A stretch of 64,000 bases of DNA from Hephaestia mangrovi. Lineage in GTDB: Bacteria; Pseudomonadota; Alphaproteobacteria; Sphingomonadales; Sphingomonadaceae. Of the stretch, positions 54,030 through 63,612 are shown piece by piece. The notes beneath the pieces were generated by a model. That model saw only the letters and a list, made by a program, of their open reading frames with translations, was not told where the DNA came from and did not search any database. How positions within the stretch are numbered: position 1 is the first letter of the stretch; each line of letters starts with the position of its first letter. The stretch is from contig NZ_JAINVU010000006.1 of assembly GCF_019880555.1 (NCBI RefSeq), positions 1 to 64,000 of the forward strand, given 5' to 3'. The translations under genes were made by a program, and so were the position numbers.

Positions 54030-54404
54030 TCAGGCGAACGGATACAGCGCGGCGGTGATCCAGCGGCCCTCGCCGCGCAGCACGCCCCAAGCGCGGGCGG
54101 CGGCGCGGCTGTCCATCGGCTCGATGCCGATGCCGCGCTTTTCCAGCGCGCCAACCAGCGACTGCGGCGGACGGACGAGCGTCGCGCCGGTGCCGAGCAG
54201 CAGGAATTCCGGCACGGGATCGAGATCGAGGACCGAGGCGAGCGCGGCCTCGTCGAGCGCGTCGAGCGGCGGTGGCGTCCAGCCGTCGGCGCGGTTCGCG
54301 GACAGCAGAAGCGCGCGATAGACATTTTCGTCGACGCGGAAACCGCCGCGGACGAAGCCGTTGACCAGCGGCCCGTCCGGGTTCTTCTCGCGCTCGAAAC
54401 GCAT
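54030..54404 (-). CDS. Mth938-like domain protein
   Basis: The 124-residue product contains NGFVRGGFRVDENVYRALLL and EFLLLGTGATLVRPP, the hallmarks of the Mth938/DUF498 fold also found in mitochondrial NDUFAF3. In alphaproteobacteria it regularly lies next to secF, as here with a four-base gap. Its role is uncertain. Confidence 0.85.
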   Translation of the reverse strand: MRFEREKNPDGPLVNGFVRGGFRVDENVYRALLLSANRADGWTPPPLDALDEAALASVLDLDPVPEFLLLGTGATLVRPPQSLVGALEKRGIGIEPMDSRAAARAWGVLRGEGRWITAALYPFA

Positions 54405-54408
54405 GGCG

Positions 54409-55374
54409 CTATTCGCCCTGCGGCCTGATCCGCTCTGCCTTTCCGGCGGCCTTGCCCTTGGCTTCGGGCGGCTCGGCGCGCAGGCCGAGCGTGATGAGCA
54501 GCGACGACGAGACGTAGATCGACGAATAGGTGCCGACGATCACGCCAAGGATCATCGCCGCGGTGAAGCCGTGCAGCACGAAGCCGCCGAATAGCAGCAG
54601 CGCGCCCAGCGCCAGGATCACCGTCAGCGAGGTCATCACCGTACGTGGCAGCGTCTCGTTGACCGACAGGTTGACGATCTCGCGCATCTCCATCTTGCGA
54701 TAGCGGCGCATGTTCTCGCGGATGCGGTCGTCGATCACGATCTTGTCGTTGATCGAATAGCCGATGATCGTCAGCACGGCGGCGACGATGTTGAGATCGA
54801 ATTGTAGCTGCGTCAGCGCGAAGAAGCCCAATGTCATCAGCACGTCGTGGAGGATCGCGACCACGGTCGAGATGCCGAATTGCCATTCGAAGCGGAAGAT
54901 CGCGAACAGCCCGATCGCGAAGATCGCGACCAGCACCGCCATGATGCCGCGATGGATCAGTTCATCGGAAACCTTGCCCGAGACGGTATCGTATTTGGCG
55001 AATTCGGCGCCGGGGAATTTGGCCGCGACGGCGGTCTCGACCTTCTTGACCACCGCGTTGGTGCGGCCCTCGTCGGTGCCCGGCGGCTGCGGCAGACGGA
55101 TCGAGATCACCTTGGGATCGCCGAACGGCTGCAGCGCGACGTCGCCGACGTTGAGGCCGTCGATCGTCGAGCGCAGTTCGTCGAGCGGCGGCGCCGTTTG
55201 GAAATGCTCCTCGATCATCAGGCCGCCTTCGAAGTCGACGCCCATGTTGAGGCCGCGCGCGAAGACCAGCGCGATGGCGCCGATGGTCAGCAATGTCGTC
55301 ACCGCAAACGCGATGTAGCGCAGGCGGACGAAATCGATGTTGGTGTTGTCGGGGACGAGTTTCAGCAGGCGCAT
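54409..55374 (-). CDS. secF: Protein translocase subunit SecF
   Basis: A 321-residue inner-membrane protein with six helices, the periplasmic P1 domain after helix 1, and the motifs GVDFEGGLMIEE, GYSINDKIVIDDRIREN and RTVMTSLTVILALGALLLFG. With SecD and YajC it uses the proton motive force to pull proteins out of the Sec channel. It is co-directional with secD, which ends 16 bases upstream. Confidence 0.94.
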   Translation of the reverse strand: MRLLKLVPDNTNIDFVRLRYIAFAVTTLLTIGAIALVFARGLNMGVDFEGGLMIEEHFQTAPPLDELRSTIDGLNVGDVALQPFGDPKVISIRLPQPPGTDEGRTNAVVKKVETAVAAKFPGAEFAKYDTVSGKVSDELIHRGIMAVLVAIFAIGLFAIFRFEWQFGISTVVAILHDVLMTLGFFALTQLQFDLNIVAAVLTIIGYSINDKIVIDDRIRENMRRYRKMEMREIVNLSVNETLPRTVMTSLTVILALGALLLFGGFVLHGFTAAMILGVIVGTYSSIYVSSSLLITLGLRAEPPEAKGKAAGKAERIRPQGE

Positions 55375-55390
55375 GGGACCGTTCCCGCTC

Positions 55391-56983
55391 TCAAATGTGG
55401 ATTTCGCTGGGGCGATTGCGGCGAAGCCAGATCGCGACCAGCATGCGGGTGAAGGTGACGGCGGTGAACACCGACGTGGCGATGCCGAGCAGCAGCACGA
55501 TCGCGAACCCCTTGATCGGGCCGGAGCCGAGGATCAGCATGATCAGCCCGGCGATGCCGTGCGTCACATTCGCTTCGAAGATCGTGCGGCTCGCTTCCTT
55601 GTAGCCGAGTTCGACCGACTGGACGACATTGCGCCCGCGTCGTCGCTCCTCGCGGATACGCTCGTTGATCAGCACGTTGGCGTCGACCGCGGTGCCGATC
55701 GTCAGCACGAAGCCGGCGATACCGGGGAGCGTGAGCGTCGCGTTGAGCAGCGCCATCAGGCCGAGGATGACGAACAGGTTGATGGCGACCGCGAGGTTGG
55801 CATAGAGCCCGAACCGGCCATAGGTCACCGCCATGAAGACGATCACCGCGGCCAGCGCGATCGCCGAGGCGATGATGCCGGCGTGGATCGAATCGTTGCC
55901 CAGTTCGGCGCCGACGGTGTGCTCCTCGATCACCTTGAGGTTGACCGGCAGCTTGCCCGATCGCAGTGCGATGGCGAGATTGTTGGCGCTCTCGACCGTG
56001 AAGCCGCCGCCTGAAATCGACGCGGTGCCGCCCAGGATCGGCTCATCGATCCGCGGATAGGAAATCACCTGGTTGTCGACGATGATCGCGAACGGCTTGC
56101 CGACATTTTCCTGCGTCACCTTGGCGAAGCGGCGCCCGCCTTCGGAATTGAACCGGATGACGACATCGGGCTGATTGTTCTGATCGTATTTCTGCTGCGC
56201 GTCGTCCAGCATGTCGCCGGAGATAATCGTCGTGCGATGGACCGCGATCTTCTGCTGCGGGTTATCCGCCATTGGCAGGATCTCGTCGCCCACCGGCGCG
56301 ATACCCTTGGCGATCGCCGCCGGATCGGCATTGACGTCGACCATCTTGAATTCGAGCTTGGCGGTCTTGCCGAGCAGGTCCTTCAGCGCCTGCGGGTTCT
56401 GCAGGCCGGGCACCTGAACGACGATGCGATCGGTGCCTTCCTGGACGATCGTCGGCTCCTTGGTGCCGAGCGCGTCGATGCGCCGGCGGACCACCTCGGT
56501 CGCATCGGCCATCGCGTTCTTGACAGCTTCCTGCAGCCCCGCCTCGGTCGGGGTGAGGACGAAGCGGGTCGAATCGACCACGCTGATGTCCCAGTCGCGC
56601 TGGCCGGACAGGCCGGCGCCCGAGCCGGTGATCTTGAGCAGGCGCTCGCGCGCCGCATCGACCTGCGACACGTCGCGCACCATGAAGGACAGCTTGCCGC
56701 CCTGGATCGAGATGTCGCCGATGCCGATCGGCGATCCGTCGGTGCGCATTTCCTGCTGCACCGAATCGCGCATTGCGGCGAGGCGCGAGCCCTGCAGATC
56801 CTTGATGTCGCCTTCGAGCAGCAGATAGGAGCCGCCGGCGAGATCGAGCCCGAGGTTGACATGCGGATGGATCGGCCACTTGGATGTGGCGGTCTCACCG
56901 AAGAAACTCGGGATCGACAGCGCCATCAGCACGGCGAGCAGGCCGACGATCGAAGTGATCTTCCAACGGGGGAAATCGAGCAT
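55391..56983 (-). CDS. secD: Protein translocase subunit SecD
   Basis: A 530-residue partner of SecF: N-terminal helix (ITSIVGLLAVLMALSIPSFF), large periplasmic P1 domain beginning LGLDLAGGSYLLLE, then five helices with GTAVDANVLINERIREE and KGFAIVLLLGIATSVFTAVT. It is separated from yajC by four bases, forming yajC-secD-secF-Mth938 on the minus strand. Confidence 0.95.
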   Translation of the reverse strand: MLDFPRWKITSIVGLLAVLMALSIPSFFGETATSKWPIHPHVNLGLDLAGGSYLLLEGDIKDLQGSRLAAMRDSVQQEMRTDGSPIGIGDISIQGGKLSFMVRDVSQVDAARERLLKITGSGAGLSGQRDWDISVVDSTRFVLTPTEAGLQEAVKNAMADATEVVRRRIDALGTKEPTIVQEGTDRIVVQVPGLQNPQALKDLLGKTAKLEFKMVDVNADPAAIAKGIAPVGDEILPMADNPQQKIAVHRTTIISGDMLDDAQQKYDQNNQPDVVIRFNSEGGRRFAKVTQENVGKPFAIIVDNQVISYPRIDEPILGGTASISGGGFTVESANNLAIALRSGKLPVNLKVIEEHTVGAELGNDSIHAGIIASAIALAAVIVFMAVTYGRFGLYANLAVAINLFVILGLMALLNATLTLPGIAGFVLTIGTAVDANVLINERIREERRRGRNVVQSVELGYKEASRTIFEANVTHGIAGLIMLILGSGPIKGFAIVLLLGIATSVFTAVTFTRMLVAIWLRRNRPSEIHI

Positions 56984-56987
56984 GGCT

Positions 56988-57329
56988 TCAGTCGTTCGCC
57001 GGCTTGCCGCCGAGCGGACTGATCCCGGTCAGCGTCGACTTGACGACGCGAACGCGCACGCCCTGCGCGATCTCCACCTCGACGATGTCGTCGGAAACCT
57101 TGGTCACCTTGCCGATCACGCCGCCGGCGGTCGTCACCTCGTCGCCCTTCTTGACGGCGGCGATCTGCGCCTGCTGCTCCTTCATCCGCTTGCTCTGCGG
57201 GCGGATGAACAGGAACCAGAAGGCGATGAAGATGATGATCAGCGGTGCGAAGCTGATCAGGCTCGCGGCAAGGCCACCATTGGCGGCGGCGCCACCGGCG
57301 GCCTGGGCATAAGCGGGAGTTGCGAACAT
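56988..57329 (-). CDS. yajC: Preprotein translocase subunit YajC
   Basis: A 113-residue single-span membrane protein (LISFAPLIIIFIAFWFLFIR followed by PQSKRMKEQQAQIAAVKKGD) with the typical small beta domain VTTAGGVIGKVTKVSDDIVE. It is the first gene of the secDF operon. The family is ancillary to SecDF. Confidence 0.94.
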   Translation of the reverse strand: MFATPAYAQAAGGAAANGGLAASLISFAPLIIIFIAFWFLFIRPQSKRMKEQQAQIAAVKKGDEVTTAGGVIGKVTKVSDDIVEVEIAQGVRVRVVKSTLTGISPLGGKPAND

Positions 57330-57515
57330 GGCGTCCTGAAAGCAATGGGTGCGGCACGGGGAACCCGCACCGGCATCAAGCGCCGCGCGCTAACACCTCA
57401 ACCCGTCATAAGCAACATTCGGCTCGTCGCGGCGCTGTCTCGCGGCTTGCATCGCAGCGGACTCGGCGATAGAGGCCGCCGCTCCGGTCCGCCCGATCGC
57501 GGGCCGGCCCATGGT

Positions 57516-57592
57516 CGGGGCGTAGCGCAGCCTGGTAGCGCATCACACTGGGGGTGTGGGGGTCGCTGGTTCGAATCCAGTCGCCCCGACCA
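57516..57592 (+). tRNA. tRNA-Pro(GGG)
   Basis: Acceptor stem CGGGGCG / CGCCCCG, D-arm GCGCAGCCTGGTAGCGC, anticodon stem TCACA / TGTGG with loop CTGGGGG (anticodon GGG), T-arm GCTGGTTCGAATCCAGT, and CCA encoded at the end. A possible promoter is TTGCAT at 57447 with GATAGA 16 bases further on. Confidence 0.95.
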
Positions 57593-57684
57593 CTTTGCCG
57601 CAAGGCCGCCGCGGTACGGGGCCGCGGTCATCTCGATCGATACGATGCGGATTGCCCGACCGTTCGCCCGCTCAACGCGTCCCG

Positions 57685-57990
57685 CTATTCCAGCAGCTTT
57701 GGCGCTTCCTTCTGGAGCATCGCCTTCACCTGGTTGGCGAACAAGGCCATCATCGGCGGCAGATCGATCACCGCGTGGACCTTGTCCTCGAAGGTTTCCA
57801 GCCGGCTGGCGATCGTCTGGCCCATCGCCTGGACGGTGAAGTGCATCGTATCGCCGTCCCAGCGATGATCGACCATTGCGCCGCCGGGAATCATCGTGGC
57901 GAGCTTGCCGATGCCGCGATCGAGCCGTTCATGCACGCCCGCTTTGCCGAGCTTGTGCGGGATATCCATTTCAACGGGCTCGCCCATCAT
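57685..57990 (-). CDS. Polyhydroxyalkanoic acid system family protein
   Basis: A protein of about 101 residues beginning [20 protein letters not shown], with [20 protein letters not shown] and [20 protein letters not shown], the pattern of the PHA_gran_rgn family linked by name to storage-granule loci. Its function is unproven. The start overlaps the stop of the VOC gene. Confidence 0.8.
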   Translation of the reverse strand: MMGEPVEMDIPHKLGKAGVHERLDRGIGKLATMIPGGAMVDHRWDGDTMHFTVQAMGQTIASRLETFEDKVHAVIDLPPMMALFANQVKAMLQKEAPKLLE

Positions 57991-58427
57991 GCCGTCTCCT
58001 CGTCGCGCGCGAAGATCATCGCGTCGTTGGCAAACGCCTTGAACTCGAGGGCGTTGCCGCTGGGATCGCGGAAGAACATCGTCGCCTGCTCGCCGGTCTC
58101 GCCCTTGAAGCGGATGTGCGGCTCGATCACGAACGCGGTGCCAGCCGCCGCCAGCCGGTCGGCGAGCGTCTGCCAGGCGTGCATCGTCAGCACGACGCCG
58201 AAATGCGGCACCGGCACCGCCTTGCCGTCGACCGGATTGGCGTGCCGAGCGATGCCTGCGCCCGGATCGAGATGCGCGACGATCTGATGGCCGAACAGGT
58301 CGAAATCGATCCAATGGTCCGAATGCCGCCCCTCCGGGCAGCCGAGCAGGCCGCCATAGAAAGCGCGCGCCTCGGCGAGGTCGCGCACCGGAAAGGCGAG
58401 GTGGAAGGGGCGGATCGCGTCGGTCAT
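57987..58427 (-). CDS. VOC family (glyoxalase/dioxygenase-like) protein
   Basis: A 146-residue protein with two beta-alpha-beta-beta-beta modules: [20 protein letters not shown] at the start and [38 protein letters not shown] later. The metal-ligand pattern (His, His, Glu) is present. Substrate unknown. It is coupled to the PHA-system gene that follows. Confidence 0.85.
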   Translation of the reverse strand: MTDAIRPFHLAFPVRDLAEARAFYGGLLGCPEGRHSDHWIDFDLFGHQIVAHLDPGAGIARHANPVDGKAVPVPHFGVVLTMHAWQTLADRLAAAGTAFVIEPHIRFKGETGEQATMFFRDPSGNALEFKAFANDAMIFARDEETA

Positions 58428-58474
58428 CAGGACGATATAGGCGTCTTATCGATCAAACACACCTCCCAATCGAC

Positions 58475-60340
58475 TCAACGCGCTGTGCCGAGCCAGTCAT
58501 CGCGGAACGCCTGCTGGCTGGCGGTGAGCGTGCCGCCGGTCGCCTCGGCGCGGACGATCTCCAGCGTCGGATCGGCGGCGGCGGTCAGCGTCACGCGATG
58601 CTCGCCGCCGCGGTTGCGATAGACCAGCATCACCTGCTCGCCGGGCTTGAGCGGGGCGAGCGCGGCGGTCCAGTCGTCGGCCGTGCCGATCCGGGCATTG
58701 CCGAGCGCGACCAGCGTGTCGCCGCGATCGACCCCGGCCTGGTAGAGCGGGCTGTCGGGCGAGGGAATATCGTCGAGCGTCACCCCGTCGTTTCCTGCGG
58801 TAACGTCGCTGGTGCCGATCCAGCCCTGGCCGGGATGCGCGGCGCGCAGGATCAGCCCGGCGGGTGCCAGCAGCGGCGCGAAATCGGGCAATGCGCTGCC
58901 GCGAATCGTCGCGTCGAAAAACGATTTGGCGAACGCGGGATCATGGGTCAGCTCGGCGAGCCCATCCTCGAGATCCCGCGGCGAATAGGGCCTGGCCGGG
59001 GCGTAATCGGCCTGCTCCATGCCGTTGCGCCGCCACATGTGCCGCATATAGGCGTCGAGGCTGAGCTTGTAGCGTTCGCGCAATTCGAGATCGAGCGCCA
59101 GCGCGATCACCGCGCCATAGGGGTAATAAGAGGTGTAGATGTTGCCATTGGTGGCGTCGATCGCGGTCGCCGCGTCGACGAACGGCGCGCGCAGGCTCAT
59201 TTCCTGCGGCGAGCCGTAGCGGCGCCCGGGGCCGGTGACGACGCGGCTCAGTGTTTCGCCCATCTGGTCCAGCCAGTCGTCGACGCTGCTCTCGCCGGCG
59301 CGACGCACCATCAGCGGGCCGATATATTGAGTGAAACCCTCGGCGAACCACAAGGATCGCGTCGCGTTGGCGCGGGTGAAATCGAACGGCTCGATGCCCT
59401 GCGGGCGCAACCGCTCGACATTCCAGGCATGGGTGAATTCGTGGGCGACGGTATCGATCTGTTCGAAATTGCCATCATGCAAAGACAGGGGCTTGCTGAT
59501 CATCGTCGAGTTGCGATGCTCCATGCCGTCGCGACTGATCTGCGGCATGTAATCGGCGATAAAAGTGTAGGTGCCGAAATCGTAATCGGGCGGGGTGCCG
59601 AACAGCTTGATATGCTGCTGGATCAGCTTTTCGATCATCGCTGCGAAATGATCGACATCGGCAGCGCTATCCTCGCTGTGAACGGCGAGGCGGAAAGTGT
59701 AGGTCTTGCCGTTGCCCTGCACCTTCCATGTCCTGAGCTGGAAGTCGGACAGCTCGGTCGGGCTGTCCATGAAATATTGCAGGTTGGGCGCCCAGAAGGT
59801 GTCCGCGGCGCCCGCCGACGGCGGCAATTGCGTCGCGATCTTCCATGCGGGATCGATCGGGTGGAACGTGACGCGGATCGGATCGTCGTCATGCCCCGCC
59901 GCCCACATGAAGGTCGCCGGCATGTTGAGATGCGCGTGCGTCGGATCGATCTGCGCATAGGTGCCGTCGCCATGATCGCCGTAGAGCGTGTAGCGCAGCG
60001 TCACCGTGCCGCCCGTCGTCGGCACGCGCCAGCTGTACGGATCGCGGCGCTCGATCGCCAGCGGCCTGCCGGCGCCGTCGACGGCCGACACCGAATAGAC
60101 GTTCTTGGCGAATTCGTGGAGCGCGTAGCGGCCGGGCGACGACCGCGCCATGCGGAATTCGACCGTACCCGGCTTGAGGTTGCGATAGGTGACGCTGATT
60201 CGCGCTTCGTGGTGCACTGCATTGGGAAAACTGACGTCGTAGCTCACCGGCGCGTTCGGGCCGGGATCGTGCGCCTGGGCAAAAGCGGGCGCGGCGGCGG
60301 CCAGCGCGATCAGACCAGCGGCACCAAGATGGCGGCTCAT
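58475..60340 (-). CDS. M61-family glycyl aminopeptidase with PDZ domain
   Basis: A 621-residue exported metallopeptidase. Signal peptide 1-21 (AAAAPAFAQA), an N-terminal beta domain, then the zinc motif HEFTHAWNVE with downstream WFAEGFTQYIG as in M61/M1-like gluzincins, and a C-terminal PDZ domain (SPLYQAGVDRGDTLVALGNA). It probably trims peptides in the periplasm. It stands alone on the minus strand. Confidence 0.9.
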   Translation of the reverse strand: MSRHLGAAGLIALAAAAPAFAQAHDPGPNAPVSYDVSFPNAVHHEARISVTYRNLKPGTVEFRMARSSPGRYALHEFAKNVYSVSAVDGAGRPLAIERRDPYSWRVPTTGGTVTLRYTLYGDHGDGTYAQIDPTHAHLNMPATFMWAAGHDDDPIRVTFHPIDPAWKIATQLPPSAGAADTFWAPNLQYFMDSPTELSDFQLRTWKVQGNGKTYTFRLAVHSEDSAADVDHFAAMIEKLIQQHIKLFGTPPDYDFGTYTFIADYMPQISRDGMEHRNSTMISKPLSLHDGNFEQIDTVAHEFTHAWNVERLRPQGIEPFDFTRANATRSLWFAEGFTQYIGPLMVRRAGESSVDDWLDQMGETLSRVVTGPGRRYGSPQEMSLRAPFVDAATAIDATNGNIYTSYYPYGAVIALALDLELRERYKLSLDAYMRHMWRRNGMEQADYAPARPYSPRDLEDGLAELTHDPAFAKSFFDATIRGSALPDFAPLLAPAGLILRAAHPGQGWIGTSDVTAGNDGVTLDDIPSPDSPLYQAGVDRGDTLVALGNARIGTADDWTAALAPLKPGEQVMLVYRNRGGEHRVTLTAAADPTLEIVRAEATGGTLTASQQAFRDDWLGTAR

Positions 60341-60465
60341 GCGATGTCCCTCGATTGTCCGGAAATATGGTTGATCGCGGCATAAGCGAGGTGCCGGCAG
60401 GCGTCCAGCGGCGTAGCTGGCGGTGGTCCGTTGCGACCAACCGTTTGCTCGGGCATGATCGACGG

Positions 60466-60615
60466 ATGGATTGGATCGGGGAGATATTCGTTCAGGCCAT
60501 ATGGGAGGGTCTCGGCGAAATCGCCTATCGTAAATGGGGATGGGTCGGCGCGTTGTCGGTGCTGCTGGCACCGATTGCGATGATCGGGTTGATCTTCTGG
60601 GCCTGGCTTGGCTGA
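60466..60615 (+). CDS. Small membrane protein, 49 residues
   Basis: From ATG 60466 the product is MDWIGEIFVQAIWEGLGEIA, then YRKWGWVGALSVLLAPIAMI and GLIFWAWLG: an amphipathic start and one hydrophobic helix. It is divergent from the M61 gene and upstream of lnt. Small genes of this kind occur in sphingomonads without assigned function. Confidence 0.55.
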   Translation: MDWIGEIFVQAIWEGLGEIAYRKWGWVGALSVLLAPIAMIGLIFWAWLG

Positions 60616-60709
60616 ACAGATAGGCATCCGCCTCGACGGGGGCGCTTATTTCGGCAGGGATGCGGGGCGCGATTGCAACCGTCGCCGAATCACGCAATAG
60701 CGCCTGGCG

Positions 60710-62263
60710 ATGCGGCGCCTCGCCATTCCCCTTATCCTGGTTCTGCTCGGTGCGGCGGCCGCGTGCGGTTTCGCGCCGCTTCAGGCGTGGTGGCTGGCGG
60801 TGCCGGCACTCGCCGCGTTCCTGTGGCTGGTCCATGACGCGCCGAATGTGAAGGCGGCGCTGTGGCGCGGCTGGTGGTTCGGCTTCGGCCATTTCACGAT
60901 CAACAACAACTGGATCCAGCACGCCTTCACCTATCAGGACAATATGCCGCATTGGCTCGGCTACGGCGCGCCGATCGCGCTGGCGCTGTACCTGGCGGTG
61001 TTCCCCGCGGCCGCCGCCGGATTGGCCTGGCGACTGGCCAGCCCGCGCGCGACGGGCGATGCCGTGACGCCGCCGGGCGCGGCGTTCGTCCTCGTCGCGG
61101 GCGCGGGCTGGATCGTCACCGAATGGCTGCGCGCCGAATTGTTCACCGGCTATGCTTGGGATCCGATCGGCGTGATCTGGGTCGCGATCCTGCCGGTGGC
61201 GCGCGCCTCGGCCTGGGTGGGCACTTATGCACTGTCGGGGCTGACGATCGTCGCGGCCGGCGCGCTGATGCTGCTCGTGGGGCGGCGCTGGGTGCTCACG
61301 GCGGTGGTGGCCGCGGCGACGACGATTATCGTTACCGTCAATTTCCACAATACCGCGCCGGCCCGGCCCAACGCGCCGCTGGTCCGCGTCGTCCAGCCCA
61401 ACCTCGGGCTCGAGGATCAGGATGCGCCCGATTATACCGAGACGAGCTTCGAGGCCCTGCTCGGCCTTTCCGGCCATCCCGGCGCCCGGCCGCGGCTGAT
61501 CGTCTGGCCCGAAGGTGCGGTGCGCTACATGCTCGAGGACGGCTATCCGCTCCAATATTATTACGAGGGCTGGCCCAGCTTCACCCGCGCACGGATCGCC
61601 GCCAAGCTCGGCCCGCGCGATATCCTGCTGACCGGCGGCGACGGGCTGCTGTTCGATAAGGCCGGCCACCTGACCTATGGCACCAATTCGATCTTCGCGA
61701 TCGACGCTTATGCCCGCATTCTCGGCCGCTACGACAAGGCGCATCTGGTGCCTTATGGCGAATATCTGCCGATGCCGTGGCTGCTGCGGCCGCTCGGCCT
61801 GTCGCGGCTGGTGCCCGGCGATACCGACTTCAAGCCCGGCCCCGGCCCGCGCGATTTCACGCTGCCCGGCTTCGGCAAGATCGGCGGGCAGGTTTGTTAC
61901 GAGATCGTCTTCTCCGGCGAAGTGGTGGATGAAAAGCATCGGCCCGCCTTGATCTTCAACCCGTCCAACGATGCCTGGTTCGGCTCCTGGGGCCCCCCGC
62001 AGCACCTCGCACAGGCGCGGATGCGTGCGATCGAAGAAGGGGTACCCATCCTGCGCTCGACGCCGACCGGCATCTCCGCGGTGATCGCCGCCGATGGCCG
62101 CCTGCTCGGCGCGCTGCCGCTGCATCACGCCGGCGCGATCCAATTGCCGATGCCCGGCGCGCTGCCGCCCACCCCTTTTTCGCTGCTCGGCAACTGGTGG
62201 GCGGCGATCGTCGCGGCCGCGCTGTGCCTGGTGGCCGTTGTAATCCGGCGCCGCGCGCGTTAG
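60710..62263 (+). CDS. lnt: Apolipoprotein N-acyltransferase
   Basis: A 517-residue inner-membrane enzyme with about six N-terminal helices, a periplasmic nitrilase-like domain and a C-terminal helix. The catalytic triad is Glu268 in WPEGAV, Lys343 in YDKAHLVPYGEYLP and Cys396 in GGQVCYEIVF. It adds the third acyl chain to lipoproteins. It lies 69 bases before metK, with an inverted repeat between. Confidence 0.94.
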   Translation: MRRLAIPLILVLLGAAAACGFAPLQAWWLAVPALAAFLWLVHDAPNVKAALWRGWWFGFGHFTINNNWIQHAFTYQDNMPHWLGYGAPIALALYLAVFPAAAAGLAWRLASPRATGDAVTPPGAAFVLVAGAGWIVTEWLRAELFTGYAWDPIGVIWVAILPVARASAWVGTYALSGLTIVAAGALMLLVGRRWVLTAVVAAATTIIVTVNFHNTAPARPNAPLVRVVQPNLGLEDQDAPDYTETSFEALLGLSGHPGARPRLIVWPEGAVRYMLEDGYPLQYYYEGWPSFTRARIAAKLGPRDILLTGGDGLLFDKAGHLTYGTNSIFAIDAYARILGRYDKAHLVPYGEYLPMPWLLRPLGLSRLVPGDTDFKPGPGPRDFTLPGFGKIGGQVCYEIVFSGEVVDEKHRPALIFNPSNDAWFGSWGPPQHLAQARMRAIEEGVPILRSTPTGISAVIAADGRLLGALPLHHAGAIQLPMPGALPPTPFSLLGNWWAAIVAAALCLVAVVIRRRAR

Positions 62264-62269
62264 ATGCGC

Positions 62270-62289
62270 ATATAAGGAAAGCTTTATAT
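62270..62289. promoter_or_regulatory. Inverted repeat operator upstream of metK
   Basis: ATATAAGG-AAAG-CTTTATAT is an 8-4-8 inverted repeat with one mismatch, 44 bases before the metK start. Position and AT-rich symmetry fit an operator for an ArsR-type regulator of the methionine/SAM cycle (SahR/SamR-like). The regulator is not in the window. Confidence 0.55.
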
Positions 62290-62332
62290 CAGGCTTTCGA
62301 TGCTCAACCCTTACAGTTTCAAGGGAATTTTC

Positions 62333-63541
62333 ATGCGCTCTTCGTACATCTTCACTTCCGAATCGGTTTCCGAAGGCCATCCTGACAAGGTTGCCGACCA
62401 GATTTCCGACGCCGTGGTCGATCTGCTGCTCGCCACCGATCCGCAGGCGCGCGTCGCCTGCGAGACGATGGTGACGACGCAAAAGATCATCCTGTCGGGC
62501 GAAATCCGCTCCTCGGATCGCGACTTGATCGACGAGGACGGCAATCTGACCGAGGGCGGCAAGGCGAAGATCGAGGCGGTCGCGCGCGATGTGGTGCGCA
62601 AGATCGGCTACGAGCAGGACGGCTTTCACTGGCAGACCGCGGAGTTCCAGAACAATCTGCACGCGCAATCCAAGCATATCGCGCAGGGCGTGGACGCCGC
62701 GGGCAACAAGGACGAAGGCGCCGGCGATCAGGGCATCATGTTCGGCTTCGCTACCGACGAGACTCCCGACCTGCTGCCCGCCACGCTTTATTATTCGCAC
62801 CGCATCCTCGAACGGATGGCGGCCGATCGCCACGGCAAGAAGGTCGATTTCCTCGAGCCCGACGCCAAGAGCCAGGTGACGCTGCAATATGTCGACGGCA
62901 AGCCGGTCAAGGCGACCGCGCTGGTCGTCTCGACCCAGCATTCGGCGGCGCTGTCGAGCGACGAGGGCCAGAAGAAGCTGCGCGATTACGTGATGCAGGT
63001 GATGGCCGAGACGCTGCCCGAGGGCTGGATGCCCGAGGACAAGGCGATCTACGTCAATCCGACCGGGCTGTTCGAGATCGGCGGACCGGACGGTGACGCC
63101 GGCATCACCGGGCGCAAGATCATCGTCGACACCTATGGCGGCGCGGCCCCGCACGGCGGCGGCGCGTTCTCGGGCAAGGATCCGACCAAGGTCGATCGCT
63201 CGGCGGCGTATGTCGCGCGCTATCTCGCCAAGAACGTGGTGGCGGCGGGGCTGGCCAAGAAGTGCACGATCCAGCTTTCCTACGCGATCGGCATTTCGGA
63301 GCCGCTGTCGGTTTATGTCGATACGCACGGCACCGGCACGGTCGACGAAGCCAGGCTCGAGGAAGTGCTGCCCAAGCTCGTCAGCCTGACGCCGCGCGGC
63401 ATCCGCGAGCATCTGAAGCTCAACGCGCCGATCTACCAGCCGACTGCGGCCTACGGCCATTTCGGCCGCGCGCCCGATGGTGATCTGTTCACCTGGGAAC
63501 GCACCGATCTGGTCGACGACCTGAAGGCGGCGGTCGCCTGA
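62333..63541 (+). CDS. metK: S-adenosylmethionine synthetase
   Basis: A 402-residue enzyme making SAM from methionine and ATP. Motifs are [52 protein letters not shown] and [16 protein letters not shown] 62333 is chosen by family alignment; the ATG at 62300 would add 11 residues inside the leader. SAM is also the substrate of the LuxI enzyme at 15239. Confidence 0.95.
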   Translation: MRSSYIFTSESVSEGHPDKVADQISDAVVDLLLATDPQARVACETMVTTQKIILSGEIRSSDRDLIDEDGNLTEGGKAKIEAVARDVVRKIGYEQDGFHWQTAEFQNNLHAQSKHIAQGVDAAGNKDEGAGDQGIMFGFATDETPDLLPATLYYSHRILERMAADRHGKKVDFLEPDAKSQVTLQYVDGKPVKATALVVSTQHSAALSSDEGQKKLRDYVMQVMAETLPEGWMPEDKAIYVNPTGLFEIGGPDGDAGITGRKIIVDTYGGAAPHGGGAFSGKDPTKVDRSAAYVARYLAKNVVAAGLAKKCTIQLSYAIGISEPLSVYVDTHGTGTVDEARLEEVLPKLVSLTPRGIREHLKLNAPIYQPTAAYGHFGRAPDGDLFTWERTDLVDDLKAAVA

Positions 63542-63612
63542 CGTTTCAAATAGCGCGTTAAATTGATTCATGTTAAGCTCCCCGGCGCGGAAACTGCGTC
63601 GGGGGGCGTTTG

